Source: Bacteroidaceae bacterium | GTDB taxonomy: Bacteria > Bacteroidota > Bacteroidia > Bacteroidales > Bacteroidaceae | Assembly (NCBI GenBank): GCA_030843315.1 | Contig: JAUUPT010000045.1 | Span: 1 to 34,116 of the forward strand | DNA length: 34,116 bases | Reading direction: 5' to 3' | Part shown: one piece after another, positions 24,623 through 32,471 of the stretch | How the letters are laid out: each line of letters begins with the position of its first letter | How positions within the stretch are numbered: the first letter of the stretch is position 1 | Program-made: the position numbers and the translations under genes | The notes under the pieces: generated by a model | Seen by the model: only the letters and a program-made list of their open reading frames with translations | Databases searched by the model: none | Told to the model about the DNA's origin: nothing

Positions 24623-27600
24623 ATGAAGACACACACCCTACTATACCTTATTATATATACCATAATAAGTATCTCTCCGCTCAGGGCACAAGAATATTTT
24701 GCCGACCGGTATAACGTAGCCTATATCACGATGAATGAGGGACTGCCTCACAACTTCATTGATGATATCTACAAAGACAGTCGGGGATTCCTCTGGATAT
24801 CCATGGCTGGCGGCGGGCTTTCCAGATACGACGGATATGAGTTTATCAACTTTACCCCAAGTACTCCGCATTGCAAACTCAAAAGCAATTTTATACGCAA
24901 TGTCTACGAAGACAGTTTTCAACGACTTTGGATCGTATCGGAAGGAGGAACGGACATCATCGACCTTTCGACCATGCAGCCTGTTGTCCCCTACGATGCG
25001 CAAGGGCAGCTTGCCGAACTTATCAATCAGCCCGCCACACACGTAATACAGGATACACAGAAATGCATCTGGCTGCATTGCGGTAAACGGCTTCATCGAA
25101 TCTCCTTCAACGATAAAGGTGATGTTGAAGCAATTCATTCACTGGATGTTCCCGATTTGTTTCAGAATGATGTCATCTTCAAAGATATAGATGGTGACGG
25201 AAAAGTATGGATCGGACTAAATGGCAAATTATGCAAGGTAGGCGTAGCTGCGAACGGTGAACTGGAAAGTGTACCGGTGGCAGATTGCCTGACATTTACC
25301 CTGGATACCTACTTCAGCGATTTCATAACTAAAGAGAATGAGATATGGATATCGACCAGCCTCGGATTATACCGGTACAATAAGAACGAGAATATCGTCA
25401 AACGGTATGAGTATAATCCCAATGACCCGCACTCTCTTTCACAGAACTATCTGACCAGCCTTGCCATTACAAACGACAAGCAACTGATGATAGCCAGCCT
25501 CAAAGGAATCAACATCTATAATCCCATCAAAGATAACTTTGAGCGTATAGGAGACCAATACTCCAATACCGGAACCAGCTTATTGAACAGCAACTTCATT
25601 AACTGCATCGCCATAGAAGGCCAGCATATCTGGATAGGAACAGAAAGCAGAGGCCTCAACAAACTGTCATCCAAGCGTCTGTCCATACAAAATTACCAGA
25701 ATGACACAAAAAATCCCCTGACTCTATCACACAATCCGGTCAATGCCATTTACGAAGACCGTGACGGGAACCTTTGGGTAGGAACGGTAGAAGGAGGATT
25801 GAACCGGAAGGAGCCGGGCAGCGACAGCTTTACCCACTATACTTCGGAAAACGGTTCGCTCAGCCATAACTCTGTCAGCGCCCTCACCGCCGACCCGCAA
25901 GATCGCTTATGGGTGGGTACCTGGGGAGGCGGAATCAATCTTCTGGAGTTAAAAAATCCCCGGCACTTGTTGGAAGTCATGTCACCGGAAAGCGAAGGCA
26001 ACTTCCCTATCTATTTTATCGGCGCGCTGACCTACGATTCTATAAACAATGGAATGTGGATAGGAGCCAATGAAGGTGTTTTCTTCTATGACATGGAAAA
26101 ACAAAAGATACTATCCCCCTTGGCCAATCATGCTTCTGAAAATATCCGTGGAAGTATCGGCTCTATTATAGATAAGGATGGAAATCTATGGATAGGCTGC
26201 CTGGAGGGTGTTTACATTATAGACCTTCATTCCCGCGCCAACGGTGTTTTCCAGTACCGGCATCTTAAGTACAAACTGGATGAACCGGAATCCGGATTAA
26301 TAGAGAAGATTTGTTGCTTTTATGAAGCAGCAGACGGCACTCTATGGTTAGGCAGTAATAGCTATGGCGTCTACAAACGGGTGATAGATGAACAGGGAAA
26401 GGAGCATTTTATTTCTTACACTACCTCGCAGGGATTACCCAATAACAGTATACGCAGTATCTTAGAAGATGACAAAGGTTGTTTGTGGATAGCTACCAAT
26501 AACGGGCTTTCACGTTTTCATCCGGCAGAAAACCATTTCATTAACTATACCCAACAAGATGGGTTAGCCGATACACAGTTTTACTGGAATGCTGCCTATC
26601 GCTCCGCTCAAAATAAACTTTACTTCGGCACTGTGGCAGGGCTCGTTGCTATTGAGCCCGAATTGCCCACCGTACCCACTCAACCGGCACAAGTACGCTT
26701 CACACGGTTGAAGGTGGGAAATGAAGAAATATTCCCCGGCAGCGGACTGCTGCCATTGGATATCTCCGTTACCAAAGAAATCAGCATCCATGAACGTGAG
26801 AAATCCTTTTCTGTGGAATTCTCGGCACTCAATTTCGATCCAGATGACGCAGCAACCTATAGTTACCGACTCCTGGGCTTTGACAAGAAATGGATACAAG
26901 TGCCCAATGACAGGCGATTTGCCAGTTACACCAATCTCTCTCCCGGCACTTATACCTTACAGGTAAAATATACTCCGTACAACGGAGAAAAGGAAGAGAA
27001 GATTACCGAACTGAAGATTACGATTAAGCCTTATTTCTATAAGACAATCTGGTTTGTACTGTTGGTTATTGTTCTCGCCTCGCTCATCGTATGGCAATTC
27101 TACCAATGGCGCATACGCAACCTGAAACACCAGAAAGAACTTCTTCACCGCAAAGTGGAGCAGCGCACCCACGAGCTCAAAGAACAAAAGCTATTACTGG
27201 AGAAACAAACCGAAGAGTTGTCACGCCAGAACCAAACACTGAAACAGCAGAATGAAAAAATTACCCGGCAGAAAGTTCAGTTGGCGCGGATGGCACGAAA
27301 AGTGCAGGAACTGACTTTGGACAAGATATCTTTCTTCACGAATATTACACATGAGTTCCGCACACCGATTACGCTGATTATGGGTCCGATAGAGCGCGCA
27401 CTGAAATTAAGCTATAATCCGCAAGTCATCGAGCAATTACATTTTGTAGAACGCAACTCCAAATATCTGCTATCACTCGTCAATCAGCTTATGGACTTCC
27501 GTAAGGTAGAATCGGGCAAGCTGGATATAGTTAAAACCAAGAGCAACTTTCTGAAATTCGTCGACGAACTGCTCGCCCCGTTCGTAGTCTTTGCCCAAGA

Positions 27601-28873
27601 GCGGAATATCGTACTGAAACGGTTTTACCGGATACCTTCACCGGAAATCTCCTATGATGAAGAAGCGATGCACAAAGTATTGACGAACCTGCTGAGCAAT
27701 GCCATCAAATTTACGCCCAACGGCGGAAACGTGTCTTTATTCATAGCCCTGTTGCCACCTGCCAATGACCGTAAATCCACGCTTTACATCTGCATCAGCG
27801 ATACCGGCAGCGGTATTCCCGATGATGATATCAGCAAGATATTCAATCGGTTCTACCAGTCGAAAGGACAAACCAACTATCCTATGTACGGACAGGCGGG
27901 AAGCGGTATCGGACTTTACCTGTGCAAACGTATCGTACAAATGCATGGTGGCGAAATCTATGCCCGGAACAACCATACTGCAGGGTGTTCACTGCGTATT
28001 CTCCTGCCTGTAGCTCCGGAAGACAGCACGACGGAGACAATAGCCGAAAGCAGTCCGCAGATTGCGGTCGCCGATACGATACAAACGCCCAATGCTGCCG
28101 GGAAAAGCTTGTCCATTCTGGTCGTAGAAGACAACGCGGATATGCGCGGATACATCCGTTCTATCCTGCGGGACAAATACAACGTACTTGAAGCCGCCCA
28201 TGGCGCGGAAGCCCTGAATATACTGAACTCGCATGCAGTAGACTTTATCATCAGCGACCTGATGATGCCCGTAATGGATGGCATTGAACTGTCCCGCCGG
28301 GTAAAAGAAAACTTCGCTATCTCTCATATCCCTTTCCTTATGCTGACTGCCAAGACATCGCAAGAGTCACGTCTGGAAAGTTACCGTACAGGAGTAGACG
28401 AATATCTGCTGAAACCTTTTGACGAAACGCTGCTGCTTACCCGCATAGAGAATATCCTTGAGAACCGCAAACGCTACCAAAAGAAGTTTGCCATAGCCAT
28501 GGATGTAGACGCTCTGAATATGGAAGAAGAATCAAGTGACAAGAAATTCCTCAACCGCATAATGGATGTCATTAAGGAGAATTACAAAAATTCCTATTTT
28601 GAGGTCAGCGATTTCTGCGAAATGGCGGGTGTGAGCAAGAGCCTGCTGAACAAAAAGTTGCAAAGCCTCGTCGGGCAGTCTGCCGGACAGTTCATACGCA
28701 ACTACCGCCTGAACATTGCCCGCGAACTGTTGCTGAAAAACCGGGAAAACAAAAGTATGAATATTGCGGAAATTGCTTATGAAGTAGGATTCAACGACCC
28801 TAAATACTTCACCAGGTGCTTCACCAAATACTTTAATATAACACCGAGTTCACTGCTTAACGAGGAAGAATAG
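24623..28873 (+). CDS. Hybrid two-component system sensor/regulator (HTCS), arabinan-type
   Basis: The product is 1416 residues from ATG 24623; a TTG at 24599 lies in the promoter. After a signal peptide (ending SPLRAQ) come many Reg_prop propeller repeats with the D-x-x-G-x-LWIGT pattern (about 20-690) and a Y_Y_Y domain (about 720-795). A transmembrane helix follows at about 806-828, then a coiled coil. The kinase has HisKA with His910 in FFTNITHEFRTPITL, and HATPase_c with LTNLLSNAIKFTPNGG and SGSGIPDDDISKIF. A receiver domain carries Asp1212 (ISDLMMPVMDG), and an AraC-type helix-turn-helix ends the protein (about 1315-1415, IAEIAYEVGFNDPKYFTRCF). It should sense a periplasmic arabino-oligosaccharide and activate the flanking operons. 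Ligand identity is inferred from context. Confidence 0.96.
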   Translation: MKTHTLLYLIIYTIISISPLRAQEYFADRYNVAYITMNEGLPHNFIDDIYKDSRGFLWISMAGGGLSRYDGYEFINFTPSTPHCKLKSNFIRNVYEDSFQRLWIVSEGGTDIIDLSTMQPVVPYDAQGQLAELINQPATHVIQDTQKCIWLHCGKRLHRISFNDKGDVEAIHSLDVPDLFQNDVIFKDIDGDGKVWIGLNGKLCKVGVAANGELESVPVADCLTFTLDTYFSDFITKENEIWISTSLGLYRYNKNENIVKRYEYNPNDPHSLSQNYLTSLAITNDKQLMIASLKGINIYNPIKDNFERIGDQYSNTGTSLLNSNFINCIAIEGQHIWIGTESRGLNKLSSKRLSIQNYQNDTKNPLTLSHNPVNAIYEDRDGNLWVGTVEGGLNRKEPGSDSFTHYTSENGSLSHNSVSALTADPQDRLWVGTWGGGINLLELKNPRHLLEVMSPESEGNFPIYFIGALTYDSINNGMWIGANEGVFFYDMEKQKILSPLANHASENIRGSIGSIIDKDGNLWIGCLEGVYIIDLHSRANGVFQYRHLKYKLDEPESGLIEKICCFYEAADGTLWLGSNSYGVYKRVIDEQGKEHFISYTTSQGLPNNSIRSILEDDKGCLWIATNNGLSRFHPAENHFINYTQQDGLADTQFYWNAAYRSAQNKLYFGTVAGLVAIEPELPTVPTQPAQVRFTRLKVGNEEIFPGSGLLPLDISVTKEISIHEREKSFSVEFSALNFDPDDAATYSYRLLGFDKKWIQVPNDRRFASYTNLSPGTYTLQVKYTPYNGEKEEKITELKITIKPYFYKTIWFVLLVIVLASLIVWQFYQWRIRNLKHQKELLHRKVEQRTHELKEQKLLLEKQTEELSRQNQTLKQQNEKITRQKVQLARMARKVQELTLDKISFFTNITHEFRTPITLIMGPIERALKLSYNPQVIEQLHFVERNSKYLLSLVNQLMDFRKVESGKLDIVKTKSNFLKFVDELLAPFVVFAQERNIVLKRFYRIPSPEISYDEEAMHKVLTNLLSNAIKFTPNGGNVSLFIALLPPANDRKSTLYICISDTGSGIPDDDISKIFNRFYQSKGQTNYPMYGQAGSGIGLYLCKRIVQMHGGEIYARNNHTAGCSLRILLPVAPEDSTTETIAESSPQIAVADTIQTPNAAGKSLSILVVEDNADMRGYIRSILRDKYNVLEAAHGAEALNILNSHAVDFIISDLMMPVMDGIELSRRVKENFAISHIPFLMLTAKTSQESRLESYRTGVDEYLLKPFDETLLLTRIENILENRKRYQKKFAIAMDVDALNMEEESSDKKFLNRIMDVIKENYKNSYFEVSDFCEMAGVSKSLLNKKLQSLVGQSAGQFIRNYRLNIARELLLKNRENKSMNIAEIAYEVGFNDPKYFTRCFTKYFNITPSSLLNEEE

Positions 28874-28895
28874 TCTTACCTCGGAGAGAATACTC

Positions 28896-28935
28896 TTTAC
28901 CCCTGTATGTAAACGACGTTACATACAGGGGTAAA
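28896..28935. terminator. 17-bp perfect dyad after the HTCS gene (possible terminator)
   Basis: TTTACCCCTGTATGTAA (28896-28912) pairs perfectly with 28919-28935 around ACGACG. The 3' side is followed by AAACAATAAA and not a T-run, so it is not a textbook intrinsic terminator for the plus-strand gene. It may still end transcription or isolate the SusC promoter. Confidence 0.5.
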
Positions 28936-28985
28936 AACAATAAACCCGCACAATAAACTGTATTTTTTACACTTAAAAATTCGTT

Positions 28986-29014
28986 TATCCACCTCTAAAA
29001 CACATTTGTCCACC
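28986..29014 (+). promoter_or_regulatory. Predicted HTCS operator upstream of the SusC/SusD operon
   Basis: TCCACC half-sites at 28988-28993 and 29009-29014 are 21 bp apart in direct orientation. ATTTGTCCACC here matches ATTTATCCACC at the hydrolase promoter, and AAA is conserved in the spacer. The second half-site ends 20 bp before the -7 box. Confidence 0.65.
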
Positions 29015-29034
29015 CTCATTTACGACACAAGCCC

Positions 29035-29042
29035 TACTTTTG
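29035..29042 (+). promoter_or_regulatory. -7 box of the SusC/SusD operon
   Basis: TACTTTTG fits TAnnTTTG, with a predicted start near 29049 and a leader of about 174 nt. No TTTG is present at -33, consistent with activation from the operator. Confidence 0.6.
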
Positions 29043-29078
29043 CCATGCAATCGGTACTCAATCCTTTGGAAGAGAACC

Positions 29079-29178
29079 ATGCATTTAAAGTTTAATTTTA
29101 ATCTTAAATATTATGAAGAACAACAAAAGAACAACTATCACATCGTACATGGAATTGACTAAAATCCAACTTTCATAG
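29079..29178 (+). other. Two overlapping short frames in the SusC leader
   Basis: ATG 29079 opens a 27-codon frame (MHLKFNFNLKYYEEQQ...) ending at 29162, preceded by GGAAGAGAACC, a plausible ribosome binding site. ATG 29113 opens a 21-codon frame (MKNNKRTTITSYMELTKIQL...) ending at 29178 in another frame. Either could be a leader peptide; neither is proven, and chance is possible at this length. Confidence 0.25.
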
Positions 29179-29222
29179 CCAAGCAACAATCTATTAAATT
29201 AATAACCTTAATACTTTTAAAA

Positions 29223-32200
29223 ATGAGGAAACATTTATTTTTTTCCGTAATGCTTAGTCTGTGTGCCTTTGGCGGCATGGCGGTGTATCCTACACCTGTC
29301 ATGGCTACCGTGACACAATCTCCGACTATCAAGGTTCGTGGCCAAGTTGTCGACGAACAAGGTGAACCCATGCCAGGGGCTACCGTCAGGGTTAAAGGTG
29401 GACAAGGCGGAACCATTACCGACCTGGACGGAAACTTCCAACTGGAGGTTTCTGGAAACGCTATCCTTTCAATAAGCTATGTGGGTTTCAAGGAACGTGA
29501 AGTGGCCGTTCGCAATCGTGCCATCATTGAAACCATTCAGTTGCAAGCCGATGATCAGATGCTTGATCAAGTGGTTGTCGTGGGTTACGGTACACAGAAG
29601 AAATCCGACTTAACCGGTTCTGTGGCTGTAGTAGATGCGAAAGCCTTGAAACAGACATCAAACTCCAACATCTCCAGCATGCTCGAAGGTAAGGTTTCCG
29701 GCGTACAAATCACCTCCGACGGACAGCCCGGCGCAGATCCTACCGTTCGTATCCGTGGTGTCGGGTCTTTCGGCAGCACCTCTCCTCTTTATGTTATCGA
29801 CGGTGTTCCCATGGGAACTTCCATCCGCGATTTCTCTTCAAACGATATTGAAACTATCCAGGTACTGAAGGATGCTTCGGCTGCTGCCATCTACGGTTCA
29901 CGTGCGGCCAATGGTGTGATTATCATCACCACCAAACGCGGACAAAAAGACCAACCGCTGAAAGTGGATTATAATGGATACTTCGGTATGGATTATATTC
30001 CTAAAGGTGTCTATGATGTAATGGATGCTGACCAGTACAGCCAGTACATCGGCCAGGCGTGCGCAAACTCCAACACTCCGTTACCATCGGGATACCAGCT
30101 TGACAGCGAAACCGGAAAATATCATTTCCAAGATGCCACCAACACCAACTGGTTTGACGAAGTATTCAAAACGGGTATCCGCCAAAACCACAATGTGAAC
30201 CTCTCTGGAGGTGGTGCACATAACACCTATAATATATCATTAGACTATTTCAACCAAAAAGGAACTCTCGAAGGTGCCGGTCCTAACTACGAACGTTACA
30301 CTGCGCGTGTCAACAACACCATGGACACCAAGTTCGTAAAGTTCCAGACCAGCCTTGTCTACTCTCACTCCGACCAAGACAACATGGGCTTGTCGAATGC
30401 TTCCGAATACGTTCAAGGTTTGTATGGCGACGTAACCAACGTGCTGCGTGGCACCTTGCTGATGCAGCCCACCATCAAGGCATACGATTCTTCTACATGG
30501 GTACTTGATAACTTGGTGGGAATCGCCAACAACTTCAATTATGATGCTTACGGCTATGGCGTATACTACGATACCGTGCATGGTGACATCTCCGCTTCCA
30601 ATCCGTTGCTGGTTAATAACCTGCTGCAACGCAACACCCGCGTGGATCGCTTCGTGGGAACAGGTTCGGCAGATGTAGACATCTTCAAGATGCTTGGCAT
30701 CAACAGCAAGAACCACAAACTCAACTATAAAGTCAACCTTTCTTACAGCAAAACCCATTGTAAGGACTTTACTTGGATACCTGCATGGGTGCAGAGTAAC
30801 CGCGTGTACTTGGCCAAAAGCAACGAACGGCTCACCAAGGGGTCACGCGACTATTCGGATGCTTTGATAGAGAACGTGCTTACTTACGACGGTACGATAG
30901 GCAAGCACCACATCAACGTAGTGGCAGGTCAGACTTACGAAGAAGAAAACACCGACCTGCTGACCGGATGGGGAATCGACTTCACCGAGCCTTATTTCCT
31001 ACAACTCCAGAATGCTTCCAACACGTATTCTGAAAGCTACGAATACAAGCATGCCCTCTCGTCCTACATCGGTCGTATCAATTACAATTACGATGACAGA
31101 TACTTATTCTCGGCAACAGTACGCCGGGATGGCAGCTCCCGCCTGACCAGAAATATCCGTTGGGGAACTTTCCCCTCCGTCTCTGTAGGCTGGCGCTTCG
31201 ACAAAGAGAGATTCTTCCCTTTCAATACGAATGTCGTGAACATGTTCAAAGTACGTGCCAGCTATGGTGAACTCGGTAACGAGAATATCGGTGAGTATAT
31301 GTATCAGGCTGTCATGTCGCGCAACAACATGACTTACAACTTCAACGGTAACGTAGTGACCGGTTCTGCCGTTTCCACTTTCGTGGACAATAACTTGGCA
31401 TGGGAGAAAAAGAAGACCTACAATGTGGGCATCGACCTCGCCTTGTTCCACAACCGCCTGGAGTTTACGGCCGAATGGTACAAGAACATCAGTGAAGACT
31501 TGCTGTATGCTGTTCCTGTTCCCGAACAAGCCGGTGTATCCAATACCACCGTTACGATGAATGCCGCCTCAATGAACAACTCCGGCTTCGAATTCTCCGC
31601 CACCTACCGCAACCGGGATCATGATTTCAAATATGAAATATCGGCCAACCTTAGTACGGTACGCAACCGTGTAACCTCGTTAGGTTTCGGTACCGACTCT
31701 TACATCTCTGGAGCATACATTACCAAAGTCGGTCAAGAAATAGGTCAATTCTACGGCTGGGCTTACGAAGGTATTGCCCGCACACAAGAAGACTTGGACA
31801 ACCATGCCACCCAAGAGGGTGCCCAGATTGGCGACTGCCTCTATAAGGACGTGAGCGGACCGAACGGTGAACCCGACGGTAAAGTAGACGCCAACGACCA
31901 AGTGGTGCTGGGCAGCGGTATGCCTAAAATTCATTTCGGTCTCAATGCTCGTTTTGAGTACAAGCGCTTCGACCTGAGCATCGCTACCTTCGGCGCACTG
32001 AACTATCACGTCAGCGACGACATCTACAACTCGCTTAACTCTTGCTACGGCTGGGGAAACAAAGAGGTGGGTGTGCTCGATGCCAACCGCTTTAGCGAAG
32101 ACGGCAGCACTTATCTCTCCAACGTGCCACGCACCTATATCACCAACAATGCCAGCTTGGGTTGGAACGACCTCTTCAGTTCACGCAAAATTCAGAACGC

Positions 32201-32432
32201 AGCCTACTGGAAGATTGCCAATGTAGAATTGGGCTACAACTTCCCTAACGAGTGGTTCGGCAAATATGTGTCCGATGTACGTTTTTACGTTTCAGCACAG
32301 AATCTCCACACATTTACCGGCTATCATGGTTATAATGTAGACTATGCGGGAGGAACTTTCACCCCGGGATACAACTTCTGTTCTTATCCTACTGCACGCA
32401 CTTTCATGTGTGGCGTTCATTTTACATTCTAA
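29223..32432 (+). CDS. SusC-like TonB-dependent outer-membrane receptor
   Basis: The product is 1069 residues. A signal peptide ends near TPVMA. The carboxypeptidase-regulatory-like domain (about 38-110) starts KVRGQVVDEQGEPMPGATV and includes ISYVGFKEREV. The TonB-box/plug start follows (DQVVVVGYGTQKK, about 113-125), then the plug with LEGKVSGVQIT, VRIRGVGSF and AAIYGSRAANGVIIITTKRG. The C-terminal barrel ends in FTF. There is no STN domain, so this is a nutrient importer and not a signalling transducer. It works with the SusD-like lipoprotein directly downstream to import oligosaccharides, here probably arabinan fragments given the linked enzymes and HTCS. Confidence 0.96.
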   Translation: MRKHLFFSVMLSLCAFGGMAVYPTPVMATVTQSPTIKVRGQVVDEQGEPMPGATVRVKGGQGGTITDLDGNFQLEVSGNAILSISYVGFKEREVAVRNRAIIETIQLQADDQMLDQVVVVGYGTQKKSDLTGSVAVVDAKALKQTSNSNISSMLEGKVSGVQITSDGQPGADPTVRIRGVGSFGSTSPLYVIDGVPMGTSIRDFSSNDIETIQVLKDASAAAIYGSRAANGVIIITTKRGQKDQPLKVDYNGYFGMDYIPKGVYDVMDADQYSQYIGQACANSNTPLPSGYQLDSETGKYHFQDATNTNWFDEVFKTGIRQNHNVNLSGGGAHNTYNISLDYFNQKGTLEGAGPNYERYTARVNNTMDTKFVKFQTSLVYSHSDQDNMGLSNASEYVQGLYGDVTNVLRGTLLMQPTIKAYDSSTWVLDNLVGIANNFNYDAYGYGVYYDTVHGDISASNPLLVNNLLQRNTRVDRFVGTGSADVDIFKMLGINSKNHKLNYKVNLSYSKTHCKDFTWIPAWVQSNRVYLAKSNERLTKGSRDYSDALIENVLTYDGTIGKHHINVVAGQTYEEENTDLLTGWGIDFTEPYFLQLQNASNTYSESYEYKHALSSYIGRINYNYDDRYLFSATVRRDGSSRLTRNIRWGTFPSVSVGWRFDKERFFPFNTNVVNMFKVRASYGELGNENIGEYMYQAVMSRNNMTYNFNGNVVTGSAVSTFVDNNLAWEKKKTYNVGIDLALFHNRLEFTAEWYKNISEDLLYAVPVPEQAGVSNTTVTMNAASMNNSGFEFSATYRNRDHDFKYEISANLSTVRNRVTSLGFGTDSYISGAYITKVGQEIGQFYGWAYEGIARTQEDLDNHATQEGAQIGDCLYKDVSGPNGEPDGKVDANDQVVLGSGMPKIHFGLNARFEYKRFDLSIATFGALNYHVSDDIYNSLNSCYGWGNKEVGVLDANRFSEDGSTYLSNVPRTYITNNASLGWNDLFSSRKIQNAAYWKIANVELGYNFPNEWFGKYVSDVRFYVSAQNLHTFTGYHGYNVDYAGGTFTPGYNFCSYPTARTFMCGVHFTF

Positions 32433-32471
32433 TCGTTACTATCTAGTACCTAAATACTAAAAACATATCTT

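Larger units (their letters stand above)
28874..29222. other. Regulatory intergenic region between HTCS and SusC genes
   Basis: It contains a 17-bp perfect dyad (28896-28935), the HTCS-type operator (28986-29014), a -7 box (29035-29042) and a leader of about 170 nt with two very short overlapping frames before the SusC ATG at 29223. Confidence 0.75.

Noticed and set aside
24451..24663. 71-residue N-terminal extension of the endo-arabinanase
   Set aside because: It crosses the promoter, the operator and the start of the divergent HTCS gene; a lipoprotein signal begins at ATG 24450.
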